64,000 nt of DNA from Maylandia zebra (taxonomy: Eukaryota > Chordata > Actinopteri > Cichliformes > Cichlidae): the NCBI RefSeq assembly GCF_041146795.1, contig NC_135168.1:39502370-39566369 (forward strand), read 5' to 3'. Positions 1-21,969 of this stretch are shown here, piece after piece (positions within the stretch are counted from its first letter, which is position 1; each line of letters begins with the position of its first letter). The notes under the pieces were generated by a model. That model was not told the origin of the DNA. It saw nothing but the letters and a program-made list of their open reading frames with translations, and ran no database searches. A program made the translations under genes and the position numbers.

Positions 1-2610
1 TTAACAATGGTCTACAGCCAATCTTGTGTATTATTATACAAACTTTGGTTGTAAGATTCAGATAACTATTTAATAAAAGCTAAATATTTTATATGAGAGT
101 AAGAAAGAAAAGTATATCTTTGTCTCATACTCTCATCAGACAATACATGAACCTCTCAATAAACAAAATATATGCTCGGCTTAAATGACAAACCGCTATT
201 TTACACAGTGGAACACTTATTTTTAAACAAAACCAATGCAGTTCGCCACTGACAGTGCTTACCTTTGCACATCACAGTAAACACTGAACCAAGATGGCGC
301 CCACGCGAACGCGAAATCTGAACTACGGTGTCCTGCAGAGGACAAATGGTCAAAATTGCTAAAATTTACAACATATATGCAGCTCAACAGCGACACCTTG
401 TGACTTATTCCAGTCACTACCTTACATATACATAACGTCTTACCTGACATTCAGTTCACCGGACACTCATACCGAATCACCAGCCCATATAAATGAAAAA
501 TAAGTCCAGCAGTCAACCAAGAGTCATCACGAAAGACTAGGGGTGACACGACAGCGTGAGCGGGCCTGGGTGTCAGCCAGCCCAGCCTGGGTGTCAGCCA
601 GCCCGACCTGGGTGGCAGCCAAGCCGCGCTAGCCAGCTAGCTGCCATGCGGCGGTGAAACGAGAGCGTGAGCCGGCCTGGGTATCAGTCAGCCCGGCCTG
701 GGTGTCAGCCAAGCCGCCCTAGCCAGCTAGCCGACTAGCTGCCATGCGGCGCTAGCAGTAACATCGTGAGAGATATGGGACTTCTTGATAAAACGAGCAG
801 ATATTTGAAGTTTACACCCCTACATTATCGCCTGAAAATAGGGGAGGCTGTCATAAAGTTCAACATCAGTAACTTAGCGCGCACAGCTGTATAGAAACTC
901 CGTGGTGCTAGCTAGCACGCAGTACAGTTATTGTAACTGTCAGCACAACGAAAATAAACTACACCTAAACTCGGTTTATATCTGACCCAAATAGAGTGCA
1001 GTTAATAACGTCTTACCTGAAATTCAGTTCACCAGCCGCCTGCTTCTCCTGCATTGGGTTCCCCTTATCCACGATTGAGCTCCGCGTTAGCCACCACCGG
1101 TCGATCGGTGGCCGCCTCGCATGTTTCTTTCCCCGCATACGAGGGGAAGAGACATATACCGGTGGCTAACGCGGAGCTAGCTAGCCACCGGTATATGAAC
1201 AACTCAGTTATTTTTTCCACATCGACCAGCATCATCGGCCCATATAAACGAAAAATAAGTCCAGCTAATACAAAGACTGTTTGCGGAGCGATCGGGGGTG
1301 AAAGGAGTTAGAGACGCCTCACTGAAAGCCAAGCCTGGGTGCTTTTGAGCGAAGCGGCGCTAGCTAGCCGGCTAGCCGGCCGGCCGAACTAGCTAGCCGG
1401 CTAGCAGCAACATCGTGAGAAATCTGTTGCTAATATGGGATGTTTTGACAAAACGAGCAGATATTTGACGTTTACACACCCACATTCTCACCTGAAAATA
1501 TCTTAAAAGTTTACTTTGTGACCTAGAAACACAAATAAGAGGAATATATTAAACCAAGTGGCAGCCGCCATTGTTTGACTGGTAGAGGCGTGCTTTGAAT
1601 TGTGGGATATGCAGTTTTCCACCAAGCATACACCCTTGCCGTTACCGTAACTATTCAATGCTTCGTGCAACCTTAAGAATTCCAATGGTTCCTGAAAGCA
1701 CCGACGCTGTGCGCGCCGTTGATATTGTCGTCATTATGGTAATCCAAATACGGGGACATACCACTAGAGTGAGCCAACACACCACAAATTAAGTGAGTGA
1801 GCAAACACACCACAAAGTAAGTTAAGTTTCACTTTCGTTCGTTCCCATTCATTCCAATGGGCAAAAACTTGCATTAAAATATTCATATTTAAAAAACTAT
1901 AGAAGGAATAAACACCAAAAGGCATAGCAACTCATTCCTGATCCAGCCGCACAAAATGATATAACATATATGAAGCTTGTGTCAAAACTGTGGGATGAGT
2001 TACGGTCCAATTTCAGGCGGAAAAAGAATAATAATAATAACTAGAAAGCGAAAATTTCTGAAGAAATTTTAAGTGTGCCTATGCCGCCGCTAATCAGTAT
2101 AGTTTGCCATTCAAACGGCTACAGAGAGCAAAACTCAGCAGAGCAGCCATTCTCCACCATGAACTATGGTAAAACCAAACACCGCTCGCGCCTCACAGAT
2201 GACATCTTACGGTTTTGTGTAAAGATGAGGTGACTTGTACAGCCCCAATTTGTAGACGCTGTGCGCAGAGGCTCATAAGCAGACCCGACAATGTTTGCAT
2301 GAACACACTTTGAAGCATTACGTTATGGACCACTTTTCACACATAGTTGCTGTACCCACACAGCCGGCTGTAGCTTTTCATCTCATAGCCCGACACATGC
2401 ACAAAAAAAAAAAAAAAAAAAAAAAGCAGAGAGAGCACAGACTTTACACCTGAGAGGCGTGATTGCAGATGCCGCTGAGGTGGGTCCACCTCCCCTGCAG
2501 CGGCACTGCAGACCACGCCCTGCCACACACATCAAACACGTAAAATAAATATTTATGCACTTTTCATTCACTTTTTGTTTTTTGTTATTTTTACACAGTG
2601 TTCTGAATGA
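1..2610. repeat. Tandem repeat block, unit 1 (about 2.6 kb)
   Basis: Positions 1 to about 1500 recur with few differences at 2611 to about 4100, and 1755-2044 recurs at about 4456-4700, so two copies lie head to tail. The unit has stretches rich in gctagc, a short inverted repeat (1078-1095 against 1161-1178), a poly-A run at 2403-2425 and no convincing protein. Small ORFs inside it recur in both copies only because the DNA is duplicated. The first 130 bases resemble 51680-51770 inside the hAT-like element, which suggests dispersed repeat material. I cannot name the family. A compound non-autonomous DNA transposon or satellite-like unit is possible. Confidence 0.8.
1078..1178. repeat. Inverted repeat inside unit 1
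   Basis: Perfect 18-bp arms at 1078-1095 and 1161-1178 (reading agctccgcg...) are separated by 65 bp. The same arms occur in unit 2 at 3694-3711 and 3764-3781 with a shorter spacer. This may be the edge of a small transposon-like module. Confidence 0.75.
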
Positions 2611-4693
2611 TTAACAATGGTCTACAGTCAATCTTGTGTATTATTATACAAACTTTGGTTGTAAGATTCAGATAACTATTTAATAAAAGCTAAATATTTT
2701 ATATGAGAGTAAGAAAGAAAAGTATATCTTTGTCTCATACTCTCATCAGACAATACATGAACCTATCAATAAACAAAATATATGCTCGGCTTAAATGACA
2801 AACCGCTATTTTACACAGTGGAACACTTATTTTTAAACAAAACCAATGCAGTTCGCCACTGACAGTGCTTACCTTTGCACATCACAGTAAACACTGAACC
2901 AAGATGGCGCCCACGCGAACGAGAAATCTGAACTACGGTGTCCTGCAGAGGACAAATGGTCAAAATTGCTAAAATTTACAACATATATGCAGCTCAACAG
3001 CGACACCTTGTGACTTATTCCAGTCACTACCTTACATATACATAACGTCTTACCTGACATTCAGTTCACCGGACACTCATACTGAATCACCAGCCCATAT
3101 AAATGAAAAATAAGTCCAGCAGCCAACCAAGAGTCATCACAAAGACTAGGGGTGACACGACAGCGTGAGCGGGCCTGGGTGTCAGCCAGCCCAGCCTGGG
3201 TGTCAGCCAGCCCGACCTGGGTGGCAGCCAAGCCGCACTAGCCGGCTAGCTGCCATGCGGCGGTGAAACGAGAGCGTGAGCCGGCCTGGGTATCAGTCAG
3301 CCCGGCCTAGGTGTCAGCCAACCCGCCCTAGCCAGCTAGCTGCCATGCGGCGCTAGCAGTAACATCGTGAGAGATATGGGACTTCTTGATAAAATATGGG
3401 ACTTCTTGATAAAACGAGCAGATATTTGAAGTTTACACCCCTACATTCTCGCCTGAAAATAGGGGAGGCTGTCATAAAGTTCAAAATCAGTAACTTAGCG
3501 CGCACAGCTGTATAGAAACTCCGTCGTGCTAGCTAGCACGCAGTTATTGTAACTGTCAGCACAACGAAAATAAACTACACCTAAACTCGGTTTATATCTG
3601 ACCCAAATAGAGTGCAGTTAATAACGTCTTACCTGAAATTCAGTTCACCAGCCGCCTGCTTCTCCTGCATTGGGTTTCCCTTATCCACGATTGAGCTCCG
3701 CGTTAGCCACCACCGGTCGATCGGTGTTTCTTTCCCCGCATACGAGGGGAAGAGACATATACCGGTGGCTAACGCGGAGCTAGCTAGCCACCGGTATATG
3801 AACAACTCAGTTATTTTTTCCACATCGACCAGCATCATCGGCCCATATAAACGAAAAATAAGTCCAGCTAAGACAAAGACTGTTTGCGGAGCGATCGGGG
3901 GTGAAAGGAGTTAGAGACGCCTCACTGAAAGCCAAGCCTGGGTGCTTTTGAGCGAAGCGGCGCTAGCTAGCCGAGCTAGCTAGCCGGCCGAACTAGCTAG
4001 CCGGCTAGCAGCAACATCGTGAGAAATCTGTTGCTAATATGGGATGTTTTGACAAAACGAGCAGATATTTGACGTTTACACACCTACATTCTCACCTGAA
4101 AACCGGTCGATCGGCGGCCGCCTCACATGTTTCTTTCCCCACATATGAGGGGCAAGAGACATACCGGTGGCTAGCTAGCTCCGCGTTAGCCACCACCAAA
4201 CAACTCAGTTAGTTTTTCCTCATCGACCAGCATCATCGGCCCATATAAACGAAAAATAAGTCCAGTGTGAAACAGTCGCTTGGCGAGCGATCGGGTGGTT
4301 TAGCGAGTGTCAGCCTCTTAAGTTTAAGACAAGCCCGGCTGCTTTTTAAGCGACGCGGCGCTAGCTACCCAGCTAGCGTCAGTACACAGGAACTACTTCC
4401 AGTAGTTATACAAAATAAAAGCGTCCACAGGGACACAGCGGCCGCCTCGCATTACTCCCGACATACCACTAGAGTGAGCCAGCACACCACAAATGAAGTT
4501 TTCTTGTTCTCCATTCATTTCAATGGGAAAAAACTTGCATTAAAATATTCATATTTAAAAAACTATAGAAGTAATAAACACCAAAAGTCATAGCAACTCA
4601 TTCCAGCTCCAGCCGCACACAATGATATATCATATGTGAACCTTGTCTCAAAACTGTGGGGCGAGTTAAGGTCCAAAATTTCAGGCGGAAAAA

Positions 4694-4720
<27 letters not shown>
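2611..4720. repeat. Tandem repeat block, unit 2
   Basis: This is the second copy of the block at 1-2610. It has small differences, including a short local duplication near 3378-3415 and a deletion near 3728. The stretch 4100-4455 replaces 1500-1755 of unit 1 and holds another partial copy of the ggtcgatcgg / ccgcctc segment seen at 1100-1150, so the units have rearranged internally. The unit ends in an AAT microsatellite at 4695-4726. Confidence 0.78.
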
Positions 4721-4728
<8 letters not shown>

Positions 4729-4821
4729 CCGAGCAATAGTAATAAGTGTGCCTTCGCATAGGCACACTTAATAATAAATCCGAGCAATAGTAATAAGTGT
4801 GCCTTCGCATAGGCACACTTA
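4721..4821. repeat. Two tandem 50-bp units, each with a hairpin
   Basis: Units at 4721-4770 and 4772-4821 are near-identical. In the first unit, 10-bp arms aagtgtgcct / aggcacactt (4744-4753 and 4760-4769) flank a 6-base loop, and the second unit has the same hairpin. A degenerate relative of the arm appears at about 2070-2080. They directly follow the AAT microsatellite, as in the tails of some teleost interspersed repeats. Confidence 0.8.
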
Positions 4822-5355
4822 ATTAGACGGCAAGCATTCAGTGTCGCGCTGACCTAGTAGGTGTGGCTGTTATTCCTCTCTTCCTCCTCCTGCCCACTAC
4901 CTGTTCGGTGCTGCTGTTTGTGCATGGCCGCTGATTAGACCTTGGGTGCAATCAACAACCAAGCACGGCCTGGTGTGCGCCGCCCTGCCAGGTGAGCCAC
5001 ATTAGAGCAATCAAGGGTGGGCGTGCCTAGTAGACCTTAAAATGCATGCAGCAGTCATTTGACCCGTGTGCGACATACTGAGAGGACAGCAAACAAAGTA
5101 CGATCCACTTTTCCACTGTGAGGAAGACTTTGAACAAGACGGTATTAGATTATTCTGTTATTATATGTTACCTTATATATGTAATCAAAGTAGTTGAATT
5201 AGAATACTGCTGTAGATCACATTATACCCTTTAATATAGAGTGTGTGAGCTGTATGTAGTTTAGTTCTCATTATACTTTTGAGTTAACAGAACATATTCA
5301 CATATTAGTTCATTAGATAAATGTGCATCACTCTGTATCCTTGATCTGCTGGGAA
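4822..5355. other. Unassigned noncoding stretch
   Basis: No ORF, RNA gene or recognised repeat was identified. About 4830-5100 is more GC-rich than its surroundings and could be another repeat edge. Confidence 0.4.
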
Positions 5356-5770
5356 TGTGTTACACTGTTTTCTTGACATGCTTAATTGTTGAATCATGAA
5401 GAGAAGGTTGTAAGCAGGAGACTCTGTGTCTAAAGACAGGGGAGATAGACAGACCACATTCCACACCCCCACCTTACAGAAAGCAGAGAAACAACTGCCG
5501 AGGTCATAACTTAGGCGCTGTAACAGAGAAAAATGTGATGTTTTGGCTTTTACGACTAGCTGGGGGCCACTAGAGACTATAAAAAGCTGAGCAACCCGTC
5601 ACCATTTTGAGACATGTGCCTGACCCTCTGGTAGCATCTCTCCCGTCCGGACGTTGTAATGCTCTTACTGTTGAAGTGTATGGAAATAAATGATTGTTGA
5701 TTGAGCATTTATACACCGAGTATTGTCCCTCCTTCAGCCCAAAGATTCAAAGAATTGGGAGAATTCAACA
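5356..5770 (+). mobile_element. Possible solo LTR of a retroelement
   Basis: Over about 415 bp this has the order expected of an LTR: a TG start, a TATA box (TATAAAAA at 5578-5585), an AATAAA signal at 5685-5690 just over 100 bp later, a T-rich tail and a CA end. No coding region adjoins it and I could not find a convincing target-site duplication, so the boundaries are approximate. The alternative is a host promoter-like stretch. Confidence 0.4.
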
Positions 5771-6799
5771 ACGGGCTATCGGTAAGCTCTTGAGCTCACA
5801 TTTGCTGCACATATATTTGGAACTATGGAAGCTCAGTTGTGCAAATGTTTTACGCTTAGGGAAATAGTTGCTGCATTTAAGTTTAAAAAATTATATTGAC
5901 AAAAAAGAATGTTTAAGTTTGAATAAATTGTTTGTGCAGTTAGTGTTCCCACATATTTATGTTACTTAATATTAAAAATAGTTACCCCCAAATCCTTGGG
6001 TGGATCGTAAAACTAGTGAATAAATGTTTGGTTTTGATTTAAAGAAAATAATTCTTTGTAAGGAAAATCCTTAAAGTCTCTATTAAAATGTTTGAACTCT
6101 AAAATGTATACTTTAAAATACAATTGTTTATAAAAAGTGTTAAATGCAAAGAAGACACATTGTGTATATTTATTTAAGAACCACAGTTAAATTAACACAG
6201 TTAACCACATGGTAAATGGCTTTACTGAAGTGTATTTTGTTATTTCATCTGTCTTTTGTGTAATGCATGTAATTTATCTGAATGGTTAATGAAATGTTTA
6301 TTTTTGTGTTGAAAGGTTTTTTTTTTTTTTTACCTCCTGCTACCTACCAGCTATCAAACTAGTTGGTCTAAATAAAGTTGAGTGAAATTCAAAGTCTGGT
6401 CTTTTTCAAGTGTGGACACCTCACAGTCAAAGGAACACTTGACATTCAGCTTTAATTGAAGGGGTTTATAAAAGTTGTGAATTTACTTGAAAATCCTTTG
6501 TAGTGAATAACTACCTTAAGTCTAGAATCCATGGACATCAACAAATTCTGTCTTCTGCCTTGAGATGATTTGCCTTCAGTAACTGAATAGATGCTCCGTA
6601 CTAACCCAAACGTTACAACAATTCTGTCACTAATTAGCTAAAATAAACTAATTTAAATGTATTAGCGGCAACAACCAACAGACCATCCCAGTGACATAAT
6701 GTTTTATACAGGCATAAGAAGGTGCTACACATGCTCAGTCTCAAATCTTACACTTTAACACTTAAGCATTTCTTCAATCCAGTGTCACAGACAGCGTTA
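5771..6799. other. AT-rich intergenic DNA
   Basis: AT-rich sequence with a poly-T run near 6318-6331. No gene or recognised repeat was seen. Confidence 0.5.
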
Positions 6800-7848
6800 C
6801 AACTTTTTATATGCTTCCTTTAGCTGGTATCATTCAATCTTTTAGCGACCTGTCTTATCATTTTTATGCTGATGACATTCAGCTCCATATGTCCTTTAAG
6901 CCTCATCTGGATAGGCTGTCCACCCTAGTCCAGTGCTTAACCCAGGTTTCTGATTGGCTTTCAAGCAACTACCTCGTTCTAAATACTAACAAGACCGAGA
7001 CCATGATCATAGCTCCTCCTGAGCTACATTCTAAAATCAGTCAGGTTCTTGCCTCTTTCTGTCCATCTGTCAAGTCAAATATTCGAAATCTTGGAGTAAT
7101 ATTTGACTCTTCTCTGAGCCTTGACTCTCATGTAAAATCTTTGTCTCGTTCCTGTTTCTATCATTTAAGAAACGTATCTAAACTGCGACATATGGTTTCT
7201 TCAGCTGAACTGGAAAAGCTCATTCATGCATTTGTGTCATCACGCTTAGATTACTGTAATTCCCTGTTTACTAGCTTGGATAAATCATCTCTCTCCCGCC
7301 TCCAGACAATACAAAACGCAGCAGCCAGATTACTAACTCGCTCTACTAAGCGTGTTCACATCACTCCCATCTTATATTCTTTACATTGGCTCCCAATAGA
7401 GTTTAGAATTCGCTTTAAAATTCTTGTTTTAACATACAGAGCACTAAATGGCCAGATTACTTATACAAGCTTCTTATAAAATACACTGCTGCTCGTCATC
7501 TCCGCTCACAGACTCAGAGTCTCTTAGTTGTTCCCCGTACACGACTAATGACAAAAGGGGACAGAGCCTTTCAGTCTGTTGCACCAAGGCTGTGGAACAG
7601 TTTACCACTACAATTACGTTTGCTTGACTCTGTGGATTCTTTTAAAAAACAGTTAAAAACTCCTCTGTTCAAACAAGCCTTTTGTTTATCTACATATTTT
7701 ATATTTTTTACATTATTTACATTTGATCTTTTACATTGTATATAATGTCTATTGATTTTATTGTTTATTTTAATATTTGTGTACAGCGCTTTGTGATTGT
7801 CTGTCCGTGAAAAGCGCTTAATAAATAAAGTTTACTTACTTACTTACA
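6800..7848 (+). mobile_element. 5'-truncated L2/CR1-type LINE
   Basis: The reading frame at 6811-7479 encodes the end of a reverse transcriptase: FYADDIQLH (the YADD catalytic motif), then LVLNTNKTE, SRLDYCNSL, QNAAARLL and LHWLPI, all typical of L2-type elements. After a stop and frame change, 7548-7745 continues with GDRAF and APRLWNSLP. The element ends in an agcgctt...aataaagt sequence followed by (TTAC)n, the usual L2 3' end. It lacks its endonuclease and most of the polymerase and is broken in frame, so it is a dead copy. Confidence 0.9.
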
Positions 7849-8476
7849 ACTATTTCAGTTTTTGAGAGCAGCGCTCCACAATGTGTGTTAGCCTTGATAT
7901 GTGTAGTGTTTCATGTCCTCTTTAACATTAGAAAAAGAAGTGCAAGTTCAACCATATATATTTTTTTTCTGCATGATAAAGAAATGCTGCTGAAGTAAAT
8001 GAACTCCATCTGCATGACTCTTTGGAGTTAAATTGCAAGAAATAAATGTATAAAATTACAGAAAAAAGTTGTGCTAGCTTATTTTCAAGAATGCCCAGAA
8101 ACTATAAAATTGAAAGATTTTGTTAATTCACAGATAATGTGAATTAATTTTTTAGTATTATTATTATGGATTCATTAAAAAACACACATTTTGGTAGATT
8201 TTTGGGGGGAAAATGAACTTTTTTGTGATTTCCTTTTTTATCTATTACAAAATTACTTTAATGTAATATGAGGAAGTTTGAGGAAGCCATGAGGAAGTTT
8301 GTTTGTTTTTTAATAAATATCCAATGCTGTATAAGATATTACATATACATAAATGTAGTTAGAAGTCCAAAATTAAAGCCTTCCCTCACATTTTCCAAAG
8401 TTATCCAGGGGACTAGATCGGAGCCTTTGCCGGGCCCCAGGAACTTGTGTTTGAAAAAATTTACATTCATTTAATT
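7849..8476. other. Intergenic AT-rich DNA
   Basis: No gene was seen. A short GC-richer patch near 8410-8450 may be a repeat fragment. Confidence 0.4.
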
Positions 8477-8522
8477 TATTTTTTATTCATTTATTTATTT
8501 ATTTATTTATTTATTTATTTTT
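8477..8522. repeat. TTTA-type microsatellite
   Basis: Consecutive ttta/tttat units directly upstream of the Tc1-like relic. Confidence 0.85.
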
Positions 8523-8529
8523 TAGCAGC

Positions 8530-8990
8530 AAGGTGCTGATGATCAGATGCACCTGATTCACCTCATTAGCATTAATGTGAGCACTTCTATAAAAGTATTG
8601 GCTTGGTTGACACATTCAAGTGTTAACGCAATGCCATTAAGGACATCAGGCTTTAGACTTCAGCAATGATGTTAAAGGAACAGCTGTTGCTATTCATCAG
8701 AGAATGATTATAATTGTAATCTGGGACCAATTTGAAGTTCATCATTCTACAGTGAGAAAGATTATGAAAAAAGAAGAAGCTTTAAAACAGTTGGCAGTAT
8801 TCCCAAGAGTCAATTCACCCCAAGGTCAGAGAAACTGCAAGAATAAAAAGCGTGACATGTCAAACTCTACAGGCACAGTTAACACATTAGACGTTAAAGT
8901 TCATGAAAGTGCAATTAAAAAATGAACGAACAAATATATCTCGACCTTAAACTTTTTTAAGTATACTGTATGTTGGTGTAAAACCTCTAT
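8530..8990 (+). pseudogene. Tc1/mariner-like transposon relic, N-terminal part
   Basis: Positions 8700-8925 retain DQFEVHHSTVRKIM and a following degraded stretch that match the helix-turn-helix, DNA-binding half of teleost Tc1-like transposases. The catalytic DDE half is absent and the frame is decayed. The upstream 8530-8700 resembles the 5' part of the same element. It is inactive. A separate C-terminal relic of the same superfamily lies at 60930-61728. Confidence 0.75.
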
Positions 8991-11026
8991 TTCCACTCAT
9001 AATTGCAGAGCTTGAAAACAATGTGACTTCTTCTGACTCAGGACTTCCTTTAGTTAGATGTTGTGAAGATCTTCATGCACTTGAGTTGTCCTCTGAGGTC
9101 TTTCAGGCCTGTTGGTGTTGCTGAGCTGGTCATTGCATTCATTCCTGTTGCTTTGGACACTCCTAAACCTTTTACTCTTTCTCTTCATTTTTTTTTCCAG
9201 TATAATGATGTCGTTCTTCACACTGAGATCTCTTTGAGTATCACATTTAAAATTACAATGAAAAACTATAAAATTCAAATTTGACACTTGGAATCAACAG
9301 ATATTAAGTCTGCTTCGTTTTTTTTTTAAAATAACACCCTGTCAATAAATTGTCCAGTTAATTCTGAGAAAATGGGTGACTGTGTAGAAAAATTGCCGCA
9401 ATTTCTTCCAGCAAATTATGAACCTCATTACGCACATGAACTTCCTCTTGTAATCAAGGCATGAAGAGAAGCATCTATGAAGTCCCAGCAAATGCTTAAA
9501 AGCTAAAATGTAAACAGAAGTACTGTTATTTACTCCACGACTTTCACGTTTTTCATGAGAAATAAGATTCAAATCTGAACCAGCTTCTTGATAAAACATT
9601 TATATTCATTTAAAATAAAGTAGGAACAATTTGAGTGGACAAAACAGATACTTTACAGTTTGTCATATGTTTCAAGCCACAGTAAGAACGCACGTCACAT
9701 ATATGAGAGTAGATTCTTTTAAAGTTTTACACACAGCAGCTGACAAAAAGAGTACAACCCAGTGACGATAGTGATGATGATCATGCTTTGCTCAAAATCA
9801 GTAATATCTCAGCTTCTTGATAGAGCAAATTTCAGCACCTGATAAAGTAGAGCAAGATAGTTCCTGAAAAGTGTCTGAAACTGATAGAGAATGAAATAGG
9901 TTTCTAACTGAACCCACACGGAGAAGGAAAAGAGTCCAGACTGACATAGAAACTGAAGCCGGATTATTACTTCCCTATAAAGATTTTAGAGTTGCGCAAT
10001 TGTTGACAGACACTGTGGGAAATGTGGACTGGATGTTATCCAATAAAAACAGGAAGCGAGGAGAGAAGAACACGAAGGAAACAGTTTCTGTCGGCACAGT
10101 TAGGAACAACAAAGGAAAAAAATGGTGTGAAATACAACATTTCAGTTGGATAATATAAAACTTTACATTGAAACACAGAGTTTCGGTGATAAATCTTTTA
10201 ATGAACGCCTCTGCAGTTATGCAACAACTTAATTTGCAGCTTTTTTGTTGATTGTCTCATTTGCACAAAAGAAAAAAACGAGACATAACACATCTATGAA
10301 ATATTCATGTTTCTCTTCTAAGTGAAAATAAAGATCATTCTTGATTCATGTGTTATATGTACATTATTCGACATCTCACTTCTGTTTCATTCAGATACAA
10401 GCACATTTAAAGTAGCCAAAGTCACAGAAATTGGCAGTCTCTGTCTCTCGTATAGCTTATATATATATATATTTATATGATCATATAATCTTCATACATT
10501 TGGCAGTGTAGGCTGACTGCTACATACACATGTGCATGAAACTTATCATGTAACGCTACAGGAAAGTACAAGATTCAGCTGCACCCTGCTAACCCCATCA
10601 ACCCCAAACACCAAACATTGTTCTTTTGCTCCATAAGACATCTACCGATTTCCCTGCTCAGCTCAGTCGTACTCCTTGTTCTAAAATCACGCTGACTAAT
10701 TAGATTGAAGTCGAACAATCACATGCTGCAACCCACTAACAGCTACTGCAAGTGTGTCACAAGAAATACAGCCGTGACCAAAGCCCAGCGAGGAAAACAC
10801 TGCACAGAGAAACAATTCATGGTGTACATTAAAGGGGTTTTGCACTCTTATTTTCACTCCTCAGACTGTGTGGTGTAAAGCCGAGTTAGATGAATAAGGA
10901 GAGGCTTATGGAGGCGGTGACGCAGTTAAAAAAAAAAGACAGACTTGTTTATAAGGACCCCTGCCATAATAAACATGGCAGATAATGCACTCATTATCTG
11001 CCTCCTCTTTGGCTCCTTTAGCATGT
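8991..11026. other. Intergenic region downstream of csf1r
   Basis: No gene was seen on either strand. It contains copy 1 of the 161-bp repeat. The distal csf1r 3' UTR may extend into it, but no clean AATAAA was found on the minus strand here. Confidence 0.45.
10805..10965. repeat. 161-bp direct repeat, copy 1
   Basis: Identical base for base to 12228-12388, including a 10-A run, as far as I can read. It lies 3' of the csf1r stop codon. The copies are 1423 bp apart. Confidence 0.95.
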
Positions 11027-11656
11027 TTTAATCAAGGGAAAAACTTGAGCGCTTTATATTTTTTGATTGTAATTAATATAACACAAGTTGTCTGGAGAGA
11101 AGAAAGGCTCTCATTGTTTTAATTCAGTGTTTCCGACTGTTGTACCCCCAAAATAATGAAAGACAGTGATCCTGATGGAAGAACACATAATTCTGAGTCT
11201 CCTTTGGCGGTAATAAAAAGTATAATAAACATGGTGTGCAATAGATAATTAAGAGCACACTCACAAGTATAAAACAAAAGAATCAGGCGGATTCTTGCTT
11301 GGAAAAACTGACAGATTTGACCTCAAATAGAGAACAGAAGAAGGGCTAATAAACAGTCTGCCATGGAGCAATCTTTAGAATAAACTACCCTTTGATACCT
11401 TGTGTGACTTGTTGACATTGTTTCCTCCTTTCATTTTAGACGTGGCAATTTCTAGTCATGGATCGCATGCAAAAGAGGCAGGTCACATGCTTGCCGCAGC
11501 TGCTCGTCTGTCTGGAGAGCAGGCACGACAGGCAAAAAATAGCTGATAAGACGACTCTCCGGCAATTGAAACAAGCTGCAAACTAGAGATCATGCCAGTT
11601 TTCTGATCCTTGTTGAAGAGTGATTGGTTTGCTGATTGATTTGAGCGTAAGGCCTT
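11027..11656 (-). other. csf1r: Probable csf1r 3' UTR
   Basis: Sequence after the csf1r stop codon on the minus strand. ATTAAA variant polyadenylation signals occur at 11118-11123 and 11027-11032. No AATAAA was seen, so the true end is uncertain. Confidence 0.4.
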
Positions 11657-21043
<9,387 letters not shown>

Positions 21044-21420
21044 CCTTGATCAACTCAGACCTGGAGTTTAAACATTGTTACTTATTAGCGCAGGAAGAAA
21101 AAACCTGATTTGTAGTGATGGGTGCGAGCTTAAAAACAAAACCCCCCAAAGAAGCAACTGTTGCTATCACTGAATTTCATCTTTTACTTCTTTCTGAATG
21201 ATCAAGAAAAACACTGAACAAACTGTTTCCATTATTATTACCAGTGTAATAAAACCAGAATTGAAATATTAAAACTTGAGATCATAAAAACAATTAAAGA
21301 ATGACATACCCCGAGAAAGAATTTCATTGGTGCATGTATTAAAAGTAAAGAGTCACTCTAACTTGAAACACAGAATTATGAATTATAGAAGCAGCCCATA
21401 TTTCTTTCCAGTGTTTTCAC

Positions 21421-21560
21421 CTGCAGATGTCTTCAGCTTGGATCTAATAACTTCCCTGAGTCAGAAGTTTCCAGCATCCAGAGCTGACACAGCTGAGTTC
21501 CTCGTTCCCTTTCTGTGCGTCTCCGTGCTCCTTCTTCTTTCTTGTTTACAGGCTTTTTGC
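21421..21560 (-). promoter_or_regulatory. csf1r: Candidate csf1r noncoding first exon and promoter
   Basis: A good donor (CTGCAG then GTGAAAAC) has its GT at 21419-21420, so a noncoding exon could start beside it and splice to 21060. An AP-1 type site (TGAGTCA, 21457-21463) lies within it. Further upstream is a TG/GA microsatellite. No TATA box was seen, as is usual for csf1r promoters. The right boundary is a guess. Confidence 0.4.
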
Positions 21561-21623
21561 CACAAGTCACACAGCAAACAGAAAGTTGTCTTGAGAGCAA
21601 GTGGTAGAGGGGTGGAGGAACAA

Positions 21624-21651
21624 TGTGTGTGTGTGTGTGTGAGAGAGAGAG
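21624..21651. repeat. TG/GA microsatellite near the csf1r start
   Basis: (TG)n at 21624-21641 followed by (GA)n to 21651, in the short gap between pdgfrb and csf1r. Confidence 0.95.
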
Positions 21652-21969
21652 GCGACGTGTTGGGGGTGGGGGGGCAGTCAGCATATCATACTCAACAAAT
21701 TAATGAGGCAGTGTCAATTGGCCTCTGAAAGGCACAATAATATCGAAACATCCGCAGAGGTGAGACCAATCATCTTCATTTCCGCTGAACTTTGGACATG
21801 CGTCAGGCTTAGAAATGCAGCTCGGTAATAAACTGTGAAAATGGAGATTGAGAAAATTAAATCACAGAAATATTACAGAAAGTTTTCCTTTTTTTAATGT
21901 GCTTGAGTTTCATTAACAGCAGAAATGACAGTGAGAGACACCAAAGAAAACACCAGTTATCCAAGCAAT

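Noticed and set aside
1054..1311. Frame shared by both tandem units (also 3612-3914)
   Set aside because: It is shared because the DNA is duplicated, covers an inverted repeat and has no domain.
4721..4821. CRISPR-like repeat pair
   Set aside because: There are only two units, no spacers, and the genome is vertebrate.
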